This document shows positions 32,504 through 43,344 of a DNA stretch of 64,000 nt, piece by piece. The notes below the pieces were generated by a model. That model had not been told where the DNA came from, did no database searches, and saw only the letters and a list, made by a program, of their open reading frames with translations. The position numbers were made by a program, and so were the translations under genes. The DNA lies in the NCBI GenBank assembly GCA_002104905.1, contig MCFE01000371.1, positions 21,186 through 85,185 on the forward strand, in the 5' to 3' direction. Every line of letters starts with the position of its first letter. Within the stretch, counting starts at the first letter, position 1. This DNA is from Basidiobolus meristosporus CBS 931.73. Lineage: Eukaryota; Basidiobolomycota; Basidiobolomycetes; Basidiobolales; Basidiobolaceae.

Positions 32504-33560
32504 CTTTAACCACCCCATGTAACCTTCCCTAAACACCACCACCACCACCACCACCACCTTCACCCCCCCACCCTTTATCCCTGCTCATATTCATCTTCTT
32601 ATCTATCACTTCATTATCCTTACCTTGCCTTCTCTTCCCACCCCCACTTCTCCCCTATCACCATACCCACTTCACCCCACTCCCATAATTGGCGTCTTAA
32701 CCAGATGTCCCTTGCCATCACCACCACCACCACCACCACCGCCGCCATCGCTGTTATCATCGCTACCGTTATCCACCCAGTCCACTTTTTCTCGCCCCTG
32801 TGCCCGGCGTGGTCATAGAATCTCCCAGCCCACCCATGGATTAGATGGGAGGGGAGGGGAGGGGAGTGGTATGGATCCGGAGAGCATCCATTCCGGTGGA
32901 TGGTGGGGATGGCTCGTCCCCCGAACCGTTGCGTGAGGGCGCGGAGGAGGAGACCCCGGTCGTGTCGGGACTGTTTCCGGTGAGCGCCCTTGAACATCAC
33001 CGGGATCCATCCCCTTCTCTCCCTTCCCCCCCTCCTCCTCCTACTCCTCCGCTTCCCTCTCTTCCCCTCTTCTCCAGCTTATCTGTACCAAACCATTTCA
33101 ATAAACCCATGTTTCGTCCTGCTTCGTCCCCCGCCTCGCTTCCCTCCTGCATCTGCTTCCTGGAGCATGATCCTGTCCACCAGATGTCCCCACCCTGGGA
33201 TCCGCGTGACATTCCGCATCGCTGGCTTGAACGCCCTCCTGCACTACCATGGATTGGGCCACTTTGTGCTCGCGTCCACTCATTCCCCACCCTCCAATAC
33301 CCCGCGTCACGCCATCCAAGACAGTTACACCCCGCCAAGGGAGTTTGGGGGGGAGGTTCGGCGAGGGGATCGATTGTGGTGGCCGCGTTGGGGAACCATT
33401 GAGGACTGAGCGATGCCATCGCAGTGGAGGTAGGTCTAGCAGAGTTAGGTACAGGGTACGCAGTTCACTCCGTCTCATCCCACTCAATAAATCCACCCGC
33501 GATCTCTGCCAGCCCCCCTATTACTGATGGTCAGGCCTTGTGAGTGGCTTGGCTTGGGGT
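32504..33560. other. GC-rich region with (CAC)n, no gene assigned
   Basis: CpG-containing DNA at the edge of the gene island. It has (CAC)n/(ACC)n runs at about 32,534-32,562 and 32,720-32,745 and pyrimidine-rich tracts. Overlapping open frames on both strands at 32,845-33,500 show no domain I recognise. A stretch around 32,900-32,980 (REGAEEETPVVSGLFP) could be an exon, but no partner exon is convincing. Confidence 0.4.
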
Positions 33561-33569
33561 AGATCCGTA

Positions 33570-35330
33570 CCTAAGCACCGGTCCCCCGGGAATTGTTGGG
33601 GATTCTGCTAGATTTCCCAGGCCAAAATCGGTCCACGTTATGATGGCCCACAACACGCTGGCCCCTGTTCACCTTCACCAATTGGTGTTTGTCTCCACTG
33701 CTTCGCATAGCAATGCACTTCTCAGCAATCTGACTGCATCCCAACCACCCTGTGATGGATTGCTGGATACTCTCGACCATGGTTGGTGCACAGTCTGGTC
33801 ACATGGGGCTACAGATTGGATGGATCGGTCAACTTTTCAGGTGTAAATTTCTCTGTGGTTGGAAACCTGACTGCTGCCATATCTGGCATGAGCACCACCC
33901 AGGTGCAGTACTGTTGGGATGTATGATGACCACCTGTCCTTGCAAAGGCTGGAATCTCTGATATCAAAACAGCCAACATCAAGATATATTGGTGGTGCTG
34001 GATGGCTTGCAGGCATGGATATCCACAATCCATCCCCTATGAAAAATGACCTGGTCCTTCAGGTGGAACCAATCCAGATCAGCTGTCAGGATCCCACAAA
34101 GAGGTCATCATAATGTCAGCAGCTTGGAATTATTGACCCTCTTCACCATCTTATGGAGGGATTGTAATGGTGTTTTGCCATTTTGAGTGCCAAATCAAGT
34201 AATATACTTCATGGTGCTTTAACAGTCCCTTTGGTGGGACTTGCATGGCATTCTGATGGTCTTAGGATGGTCAACATTTACTCAAGTGGACCTAACCAGT
34301 CAATGTATGTAAATGCCTTACATGGAAAAAAACTTGACATTGTTTTGACAGTCTTGAGGTGGATCTCTGTTGGCATTACCACAGCAGTATGGTGGCCTAC
34401 AGCTAGTCCTGTATAATGCCACCATACCAATTTACCAAATGGTATCTCAATTTTCTACCTCCCCTTGCACCATTCACATATTCCACTGTAGAATCACCCC
34501 ACCTTGTTTGCTTACCCACTACCACCTTGGGTATTCCACTTACAGTTTCAATCAAAAGAAAAACATGGCCTCCTGCCTACTAACCCCTACATTTGTGCAC
34601 ACCTGCTGCAGTTGACATGCTTTTATCACCTCAACTTCACAGCTTTTCAGTGAGATACTTGCAAAGTGACCATATTGCTTGTATTGCTGGTAGCATATAC
34701 ACCTTGCAAACATATTCTGGATTGCCACCACATTTGCCATGAATACCTCATAAATCTCCTTGATGTACTTGTTGGTACTTTGCCAATATATTCCTTCTCC
34801 TGCTAGATTCTGGTCCCCATCATAGATGCACTCTGGTTCTTGTTTGTGTGAATTCCATATTGAAAGGTGTCAAAAATGGCTTGTACCCAGTATAAACCTG
34901 GCATACTTTGGTAAACTCATCCTTATAAAAATCAGCTGCTTGTTGTATGCAACCCAACATTGCATTACTTGATTGATCACCCATGCATTGGGGCTGCTTA
35001 GCTTCTTATTGCCAAAGGCATAAAGTATCCATGGGCACATGTGTGCTCAGGTTCTCCCAACTCTTCTTAGCTGTCCTCAATGTGCCAACTCATCACATCC
35101 ATGATGGACCTCAGGGTAATATTCTTCATGAGATTGGGATATGGTAGTACTTGCAACTTGACTTGTCTTACTATCCCCTTAGACATCTGCTCTTCAGGAA
35201 ACTCCAAAGGGTGAAGAGAGCTTGGATATTCTCTACTCCCCATGCAAGATGGGGTGGAGGATGAACTCAGTAGCAGCAGAGATCTATATTTTACAGTGTT
35301 ATGCTTGTGGTATAGCCACTCAAATCTGTT
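33570..35330 (-). repeat. family X, longest copy (unknown protein-coding repeat)
   Basis: CpG-poor sequence that begins sharply after the gene island. In broken minus-strand frames it encodes stretches also found at 45.5-46.3 kb and 46.9-47.5 kb: near 35,100 SIMDVMSWHIED and TCAHGYFMPL; near 34,600-34,740 YKQYGHFASISLKS then VEVIKACQLQQVC; near 34,390-34,450 IPFGKLVWWHYTGLAVGHHT. The match is at protein level with frameshifts, so the ancestor was coding. I cannot assign a family; no LTRs or terminal repeats were found. Part of 34,040-34,140 also matches 53,600-53,720. Confidence 0.55.
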
Positions 35331-35336
35331 GTAAGA

Positions 35337-35675
35337 GTCTTGGAGATATTGGAAGTGATTGGGAGAACAAGTAGATTATGTGGTTTTCACTTAATGATTT
35401 ATTGAATGTAAAAGTGGTATTTATACTTTTACCCGATCTTGGCATTACAAACACGTAGAATAGGCTAAGGAAGGTCCCAAGAACATGTGTGCAAAGTTTG
35501 GGGCTGTTTGGACAACTTTGAGAATTTTCATGTTCAGGGTACCAGGTATTTTGGTGAAAATATTCCAAGTGAATCCCAACAAGGAATTTGGTCAGTATTC
35601 TCTAGGATTTAAAGGTAATGATCTAAGTGACTAAGTTAGGTGAATACTTAGGTGGAAATACAAATTTTTACAACA
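35337..35675 (-). mobile_element. 3' LTR of the Copia element (family L)
   Basis: 339 bp, TGTTGTAA...TTACAACA when read on either strand. Its sequence defines family L, present as solo LTRs at 6,239, 9,664, 39,812, 40,372, 40,743 and 42,451 and as the 3' LTR at 45,129. Confidence 0.93.
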
Positions 35676-35686
35676 CTCCCACTCAG

Positions 35687-36754
35687 CTAAATGTTCATAC
35701 TGACTAGTCCTAATTTTGACCTAAGATATTCAAACTTGTCTCTAGCTAATGGTTTGGTAAATATGTCTGCAATCATTTCATCTGTAGGACAGTAAACTAA
35801 GCTAACTAAGTTATTCTCTATAGCTTCACGTATGAAATGATGTCTAATATCTATGTGCTTGGTTCTAGCATGAAAAGTTGGATTTCTACCTAATTGTATA
35901 CATCCTTGATTATCTTGAAATAAGGTAATAGGAGTTTTTTGACATAGGCCTAAATCTGTAAACAGCTTTTCTAACCACATTGCTTCTTTTGTTGCTTCAC
36001 AGGCTGCCATATACTCTGCCTCTGTGGTGGAAAGTGCTACAGTTGGTTGCTTTCTTGAATTCCATGAAATTGCTCCTTTACAGTAAAGAAAGGTGTATCC
36101 TGTGGTGGATCTTCTGTCTTCTACACTTTGTCCCCAATCTGCATCAGAGTATCCCACAAGATCTTGTTCTGAGTCCTTATAAGTGTATCTTAAGCAAATA
36201 TCAGCAGTTCCTTTTAGGTATCTAAAAATCCGCTTAACCGCTGCAATATGATCAGATCCATAGTTCTGATTATGTTGGCTGACAACTCCCACTGAATATG
36301 AGATATCTGGACGTGTTCCAAGCATGATATACATCAGACTGCCAACCATAGATTGATAAGGAAAGTCAGGGCTTTCAGATGGCACCAAGCTCTCTTGATT
36401 TGCTTGGGTTTTGACCAAGTTAAAGTTTGTCTCCATTGGGGTAGCTGCCGGTTTACAGTCTTCCATTTTGTACTTCTTTAGTATATCTTGAATATACTTG
36501 GATTGGCTTAGGGTAATAGTCTGGGTACTTCTGTCTATGGAGAACTTAATCCCTAAGTAGTAACTAAGTTCTCCTAAATCAGACATCTTGAACTCCTTAG
36601 ATAGGCTGGATTTTGTCTCTTCCAATGTTTCTAGGTTATTAGCGGCTATAATAAGATCATCCACATATAGAGCTAATAGAACTGGATTTGCTCTATCTGG
36701 CTTATAGTATATACTATAGTCAGCATTACTTCTTTTGAAACTCAAAGATTCCAA
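35687..36754 (-). pseudogene. Copia pol, reverse transcriptase C-terminal part and RNase H
   Basis: Open for 355 codons. Shows the YVDD active site (LALYVDDLIIAA), the DLGELSYYLGIKF motif, SLMYIMLGTRPDISYSVG, and the RNase H part with VGYSDADWG, TTEAEYMAA and FQDNQGCI, ending in ADIFTKPLARDKF. A stop separates it from the upstream frame at 36,776. Confidence 0.93.
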
Positions 36755-36775
36755 ACAAGAATCTATCTTGCAATT

Positions 36776-38709
36776 CTAGGCTCTTGGTGATTGTTTGAGA
36801 CCATATAGTGACTTTTTAAGCTTGCAGACCAAGTGGGGGTTATCTTGGTCAATAAACCCATCAGGCTGGTCCATATACATGTCCTTATCAAGTTCTCTAT
36901 TCAAAAATGCAGTTTTTACATCCATTTGATGAATAAAAAACTTATATTTTGCTGCAATAGCCAAAATTAATCTGATGGACTTAAACTTGGCTACCGGTGC
37001 AAAGGTCTCAGTATAGTCAAGTCCTTTTGTTTGAGAGTATCCTTTGGCTACAAGTCTTGCTTTGTATTTCTCAATTGTACCATCAGCCTTGTATTTTGTC
37101 TTGAAGACCCATCTGCATCCAATTGATTTTTGGTTGATTGGTAATTTGACTAAGTCCCAAGTCTGATATTCCATCAGGGCCTGATATTCCTCAGTCATTG
37201 CAGATCTCCAAAGCTTTGTCTGAGGGCTATTTAGGGCCTCTTTTACAGTCTGGGGTTCATCAATATGAACTGAATAGGCATAGGCTAAGTTTGTACCCTC
37301 ATTGATATAGTAATTTGGGCTATTTCTTGTCCAATTGGATCTCCGGGCATTTGATACTGGAATGATCACTTCTGGGATATTCCTGGGCACTAATTCTGGC
37401 TGAACCACGGCTGTAGAGTCCTCTGGAGTGAAAAAATTATCATTGTTTTGCTCTGATTCAATCCTGACAATTGGTGGACTTGAGATCAAATTTTTGTCAT
37501 CATCTGATGTCATTTTTTGTGAAAATTTTGAATTTTCATCAAACAACACATCCCTGGACTTGATAAGCTTCTTTGCTTTGGTATTGTAGAGTCTGTATGC
37601 CTTACTCTCATTGCAGTAGCGCAAAAATATGCATTTTACACTTTTTGGCTTAAATTTTGACTGATTTCTGGCCAGTTTTTTGGCATATGCTGTACACCCA
37701 AATATTATTAGATGTTCTGCACTTGGTCTGTATCCATACCATGCTTCAGATGGAGTAGAATCACAAAGTATTCTGTTATAACTCCTATTTTTAAGATATA
37801 CAGCAGTGGCAACTGATTCCGCCCACAAATCATAGGATAATTTTTGATCATGGATCATAGATCTTGCCATATCAATTATTGATCTGTTAGCTTGTTCTGC
37901 TACTCCATTTTGCTGTGGGGAGTATGGTACAGTAGTCTCTTGCTTTATCCCATGAATTTTGCAGAAGTGGATGAAGAGTTTTGAGGTATATTCTCCACCA
38001 TTGTCAGAGCGTATTTTCTTGATTTTTTCACCAGTGTCTCTCTCCACCATGGCTTTAAAATTCCTGAACTTAGACAGAGCTTCTTCCTTTCTCTCCATGA
38101 AGTAGACCCATGTGTATCTTGTATAATCATCAATAAAAGTGATTAAATACTTCATCCCGCCTAAGGATAAATTTTGCATAGGTCCACACAGATCTGAGTG
38201 AATTAGATCTAATTTTTTCTTAGTTTTGATTAACCCAGAGCTCTTGAACGGTTGTCTGGCTTTTTTCCCATATATGCAAGCTTCACAGTGCTCCAAATTA
38301 GCTTGGGGATCAATTTTCACTCCAGAAATTAGCTGATCTTTGATCATTTTACGCAAATAATCAAAATAGATGTGTCCAAATCTCCTGTGCCAAAGCATTG
38401 GTGTTCCTTCATTTAAGTTACTTATATTGGCCTCCAAATATGATGGAATGTAAGTGATCTTGTATAGATTCTGATCTCTGATGCCCAAAGCAATATGGGC
38501 ACCATTTTGATCAGTGATCCTGCATCCAGAATTGTCAAAACCAAACTGAGTCCTTCTGCTGTGGCCTTGCTTACAGAGAGTAGGTTCTTGGCTATTTCTG
38601 GTACATAGAGTACTTCTTTAAAGGTCAGTGTATGGCTTCCTTCACTGCTTCTTAGGTTTACTTGGATAGTTTCTTCTCCCACTGCATCAAGTGTTCTATT
38701 GTCACCCAT
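36776..38709 (-). pseudogene. Copia pol, integrase and start of reverse transcriptase
   Basis: A 570-codon frame (36,776-38,488) with the GAG-pre-integrase segment (MLWHRRFGHIYFDYLRKMI, CEACIYGKKARQPF), the integrase core (LDLIHSDLCGPM, FIDDYTRYTWVYF, RSDNGGEYTS, PQQNGVAEQANRSI: DD35E residues present) and the start of reverse transcriptase (GCRWVFKTKYKADGTIEKYK, HQMDVKTAFLN). A shorter frame at 38,422-38,709 covers the protease end. Best preserved coding sequence in the repeat compartments. Confidence 0.92.
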
Positions 38710-39640
38710 GAAAACCTTCTTAATTGGAATTTCTTAATATTGGGTAAAAAGTTCTTTTTGGAGTGTAAAGTGTTGAGAAGCTCCAGAGTCAATATACCAC
38801 GTCTGAGAATCCTTGTTTGTGTCATATTTAGTGCAGATATGAATAGTCTATTTTCAGTTGTTGCAGCATTTCCATATTCAGGCTTCTTTTGCTGATTATC
38901 TTTCTTTTTGAGACACCGGTCTGATGTGTGTCCTTTCCTTTTGCAGTAGTTACAAAACAGGTTGCTGTTGCCTTTGTAGGGTCTTGGGCACCTCCTTTGT
39001 TGGTTATCATTGCTTATTAAAGCATTTTCTTCTTCCTTCTTATTGGCGCTTAATTTTCTCAATTCTTCATCTAGGGGCCTTCCATATATGTAATTTAAGG
39101 TCAAATCTTCAGTTCTGGACTCTAGGGCTGATACAAGGCCCTGAAGCTTGTCTGCCAGGCTATTCAGGATGATAACTATCACATCCTCATCAGTAGTTGG
39201 TACGCCCACAGATTCCATCTCATCTACCAGCAGGGTAACTCTGTTAATTAGATTTTTCATTTCTTCTTCTGGCAGCATCTTTGTAGTAAAGAATTTTCAA
39301 CTCAGATACATTTTCATGGCAGCTGAACATGACTGGTAAGTGTCTTCTAATGCCTTCCAGGCATTCTTTGCCGTTTTTGCTCTTTAGCATTGAATTAGCA
39401 ATTTGTCCTTGACATTAAGGCAAATGCAGTTAAAGGCAGTTTGTTCTTTCTTCTGGTACTTTAAGGCTTCCTCTCCCACATTTTTAGGAGGGCATTCTTC
39501 TCCCATGAAAATATCCCAAAGGCCTCTTTCTTGTAGCAGCATCTTCATCTTCACCTTCCACACTTGGTAGTTAGATCCATCCAACTTTTCAGCAGAGGGA
39601 AAAATTCCAGTAATAGCAGTAGTAGACATTGCAGAGAGTG
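38710..39640 (-). pseudogene. Copia gag with zinc knuckle
   Basis: Frames at 38,658-39,278 and 39,384-39,704. Begins with KLDGSNYQVWKVKMKMLLQE, typical of Copia gag, and carries a CX2CX4HX4C zinc knuckle (CNYCKRKGHTSDRC). Interrupted near 39,280-39,384. Confidence 0.88.
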
Positions 39641-39644
39641 ACAG

Positions 39645-39660
39645 CTTGGGGCTCATAACC
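39645..39660 (-). promoter_or_regulatory. Copia primer-binding site, half-tRNA type
   Basis: Directly inside the 5' LTR the element reads GGTTATGAGCCCCAAG. Its complement, GGGGCTCATAACC, looks like the anticodon loop region of initiator tRNA-Met (CAT anticodon) rather than a tRNA 3' end. Drosophila copia and yeast Ty5 are known to prime from such internal half-tRNA sites. A related Copia fragment at 47.85 kb has GGTTTTGAGCCC at the same position. Confidence 0.7.
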
Positions 39661-39721
39661 TGTTGTAAGAGTCTTGGAGATATTGGAAGTGATTGGGAGA
39701 ACAATACAAATTTTTACAACA
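39661..39721 (-). mobile_element. 5' LTR remnant with internal deletion
   Basis: 61 bp: the first about 43 and last about 18 bases of a family L LTR joined, with some 280 bases missing. The outer end still abuts the target duplication, so the deletion came after insertion. It removes the TATA-like promoter. Confidence 0.88.
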
Positions 39722-39811
39722 AAATCCCACCTCAAACTCCCTGCATAAAAGCCATAGATATACTTTGTTGGCATTGGTGATCCATTTTGAAATAATTATT
39801 ACCACAATATC

Positions 39812-40160
39812 TGTTATAAAGATTTGTATTTCCACCTAAATATTCACATAGCTTAGTCACTTAGATCATTACCTTCAAATCCTAGAGAATACTGACCAAA
39901 TTCCTTGTTGGGATTTACTTAGAATATTTTCACCAAAATACCAGGTACCCAGAACATGAGAATTCTCAAAGTTGTCCAAACAGCCCCAAACTTTGCACAC
40001 ATGCTATTGGGACCTTCCTTAACCTATTCTACATGTTTGTAATGCCAAGACCAGGTAAAAGTATAAATACTACTTTTACATTGAATATATCATTAAGTGA
40101 AAACCATATAATATACTTGTTCTCCCAATCACTTCCAATATCTCCAAGACTCTTACAACA
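39812..40160 (+). mobile_element. solo LTR, family L
   Basis: 349 bp with target duplication ATATC on both sides (39,807-39,811 and 40,161-40,165). Inserted 86 bp beyond the Copia element, in opposite orientation. Confidence 0.93.
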
Positions 40161-40371
40161 ATATCAGCATTTGACTCCCAATGCTTTCAGTGTACTCTGG
40201 GTAAAAATTGCTCTAGAAGGCCACCTGAATAAGTACATATCCAGCTCATCCAGCTCAGGTAGTTGTATTTTTGCTTATGTGTATCAATACCCTGCAAAGA
40301 ATAATTGTGATGATCCTGTCAAAGGGCTGTCACAAAGCTTATATCTGGTAACTAAGAGGTGGTGATGTAAC

Positions 40372-40721
40372 TGTTGTAAGAGTCTTGGAGATATTGGAAG
40401 TGATTTGGGAGGACAAGTAGATTATGTGGTTTTCACTTAATGGTTTATTGAATGTAAAAGTGGTATTTATACTTTTACCTGGTCTTGGCATTACAAACAC
40501 ATAGAATAGGTTAAGGAAGGTCCCAAGAACATGTGTGCAAAGTTTGGGGCTGTTTGGACAACTTTGAGAATTTTCATGTTCTGGGTACCAGGTATTTTGG
40601 TGAAAATATTCCAAGTAAATCCCAACAAGAAATTTGTTCAGTATTCTCTAGGATTTGAGGGTACTGATCTAAGTGACTAAGTTAGGTGAATATTTAGGTG
40701 GAATTACAAATTTTTACAACA
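40372..40721 (-). mobile_element. solo LTR, family L
   Basis: 350 bp with target duplication GTAAC (40,367-40,371 and 40,722-40,726). Confidence 0.93.
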
Positions 40722-40742
40722 GTAACAAAGGCATCATGCAAA

Positions 40743-41089
40743 TGTTGTAAGAGTCTTGAAGATATTGTAAGTGACTTGTAGAACAAGAAGATTGTAGTTG
40801 TCACTTGATGACTTATTGAATGTAAAGGTAGTGTTTATACTTTTACATGGTCTTGGTATAACAAACACATGGATTAGGTTTGGGAAGGTCCTAAGATCAT
40901 GTGTGCAAAGCTTGGGGCTGTTTGGACAACTTTGAGAATCTTCATGTTCTGGGTACAAGATATTTAGGTGAAAGTATTCTTGGTGAGTCTCAATGAGGAA
41001 TTTGGTCAGTATTCTCTAGGATTCAAAGGTAACAATTGAAGTGACTAATTGGGGTGAATATTTAGGTGGAGTTACAAACTTTTTCAACA
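40743..41089 (-). mobile_element. solo LTR, family L (diverged)
   Basis: 347 bp with target duplication GCAAA (40,738-40,742 and 41,090-41,094). It is more diverged than its neighbour 21 bp away. Confidence 0.92.
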
Positions 41090-41099
41090 GCAAAGATCA

Positions 41100-42450
41100 T
41101 TACAAAAAATCAAGCCCCAGATTTCCCAATGAACTTGTTCAATATTTATCATCACAACAGTATATTGGTGGCTATTGGTTGGTTCCCTGCTTATTCTCTC
41201 ACTCACTTATCCCAGTCACTTGATCACATCCTACATTTGGGTACATTGATTGGCTATTGCCTATTTTTCATACTCATTACTTCCTGACTTAACTGACATG
41301 CTTACTTTTCATGCATACAAATTGGCTCATTTCCTTTAAAACTCTAGTAGTATCTCAATTGCCAATTGTACTGGCCTATACAAGTCCCTATACCTAACAC
41401 TTACTTTAATCCCAACCTTACACTCAACAAGTAACCCCATTGAAATCCACCATTCAATAGGTATTTCTGTCAGAATGCCCTTTTCCATGACTTTGGCAGG
41501 AACCCTGTGGCTTTATGGCATTGTTCATTCTCTAGTTCTCATACATCCTGGTCATCAGCCAGCACTGCAAAGTCTAGTGCCTGGTCTGTTAGTCTTTGCA
41601 GTAAATCCTTGCAATATTCACGTGCCTTTTCTTAAGAATTGGTCTTGAAGAATTGCAGCAACTGCTTGGTGTGCCTATTAATGTTCCAAAACTCCACTGT
41701 AGGCATTGTTATAGTCCTTGGAGTTCTTGATGTTGTTGCTTTGTCTGTCAGTGGGATCTCCACACCATCTGCAATAGAGGATGTTGAGGTAGTGGTAGAC
41801 CAAGTATCTTTCTCTTCAAGCTCATCTACCTCACAGGAGTGTAGCTCATCTACATGCACTTCCAACTCTTGCGGACACTCAACTACATACACTTCCAACT
41901 CTTGTGAAAACAGCTGTTGTCTTGTTGGTAAATCTTCTTGGCTAGTATGAGATAGAGCATGTTCCAGGCAGAAAGCAATAGTTGGTAAAACCACAGCTTT
42001 TTTCTTATACCTCCCTGCCTCTGGCTTGAGTAGACTTTTGCCTGATTACATTGATCACTGCTAAACCTTTCACTGCTACTTTGACTGAGTGCATCTTGCA
42101 TTGTACTGTGTTTTCTCCTAGATAAGTGCCAAAACAATGCATTTGCTTTTGCCTGCTTGTCCCTTATCAGCTACTCTTCTAGCTTCTTGATGTCTCTTTC
42201 CTGCTTGCTTTGCCTTTTCACCCTGCTTGTGACAGGCTGCTGAGAAAGCCACAGGTTCTTCTTCTGGCTATTGGTCCCATCTTTGCCACTTGTTTGGAGC
42301 TTTCAGCCCTGCCTGTGAGAAGCTCTTGAGGAAGCTGCTGGCTTTTAGCCATGGTGCCCTTGTTCTTCTGCCATTAATAGTGTCTGCTATTATTGAGATA
42401 CTTTCTAAGCATACCAATGTTGACCAAAAGTCTACTTGCTTACTGGCAGC
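41100..42450 (-). repeat. CpG-poor region with coding-like minus-strand frames, unknown
   Basis: The frame 41,632-41,994 (120 codons) has the internal repeat QELEVYVVECPQELEVHVDE and a Ser/Thr-rich stretch, then continues past a stop with coding-like text such as REYCKDLLQRLTDQALDFAV. Another frame at 41,883-42,137 overlaps. No domain recognised. It may belong to the same unknown elements as family X, but I found no direct match between them. Confidence 0.4.
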
Positions 42451-42794
42451 TGATGTGAAAATTTGTAATTGCACCAAAATATACACCCAACTTAGTCAGA
42501 TCATTACCTACAAATCTTATGAAATACCAACCAAATTCCTTGTTGAGATTTACTTGGAATACCTTCACCAAAACACCAGGTACCCAGAAAATGAAAATTC
42601 ACAAAGCTGTCCATCAGCTCCCAACTTTACACACATCTTCTTGGGCCCTACCTAAGCCTATTATACATATTTGTTGTATCAACAAAATGTAAAATTATAA
42701 AATCTACTTTTACATTGTAGAAATCATTAAGTCAGGGCCACATAATCTACTTGTTCTCCTAATCATTTCCAGTATCTCCTAAACTCCAACAACA
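42451..42794 (+). mobile_element. solo LTR, family L (old copy)
   Basis: 344 bp, TGATG...CAACA, with target duplication GCAGC (42,446-42,450 and 42,795-42,799). Strongly diverged from the other copies, so it is probably the oldest of the cluster. Confidence 0.85.
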
Positions 42795-43340
42795 GCAGCA
42801 AGGATGATGTTCATGGAGCAGATCAAGCATATTCTGCTTGGCCTTGAGTTCCTGATAGTCCTACAGTATGCTGGCCTTAAGGTGATGCTATGCTAGACTT
42901 CTTATGACCACTTGATTATTAGCCAATTTTTCACCATTGCACTCAACAGCTTCACCAATCTTCAATATCTTTTGATCTTTAGGCCTGGGTTAATATCACA
43001 GTCTCCCCTTCCCATGCTATGATTGACTTTTCTGTGAGCTCTATCTTGAGTCAATGTTGTTGTGCTTCAAAGACTTTATGGTGCACCTCTGCTGTTACAG
43101 CAGGAATTGCCTCATTTCTTGGCTGTAATATTAAGCTATTGGAGTTCCTTCTTTGCAGCAAAGATACTGCATTCTCTGCTTGGGATATGGATTGCTCTTC
43201 ACATGTTATCCACTAATTCTGCCTCTGGACTATTTTCTGATTTCTCTGGGCAATTGCATCAGTTCTATTTGCCACTGCACCTAATACCTCATTCATGCTT
43301 GAGTATGAGCTGACAACAAACTTTCCAATACTGGCAATGG
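42795..43340 (-). repeat. unknown repeat shared with 51.4-51.6 kb
   Basis: On the minus strand, decayed frames read like a coiled coil (QSISQAENAVSLLQRRNSNS). A similar stretch is readable at about 51,450-51,600 on the minus strand. Nucleotide similarity between the two includes GCAGCAAAGA and TTTCTCTGGGCAAT. Function unknown. Confidence 0.45.
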
Positions 43341-43344
43341 TGAT

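Larger units (their letters stand above)
35337..39721 (-). mobile_element. Copia-type LTR retrotransposon (near full length, degenerate)
   Basis: 4.4-kb minus-strand element with a perfect target duplication AAATC at 35,332-35,336 and 39,722-39,726. Order from the 5' end: LTR remnant (39,661-39,721), primer-binding site (39,645-39,660), gag, protease, integrase, reverse transcriptase, RNase H, 3' LTR (35,337-35,675). This domain order (integrase before reverse transcriptase) defines Copia. CpG-poor, with scattered stops and frameshifts, so not autonomous. Confidence 0.95.

Noticed and set aside
32845-33500. Possible extra gene downstream of the PAK gene
   Set aside because: Open frames exist on both strands in GC-rich DNA, but no domain and no pair of exons joined convincingly.
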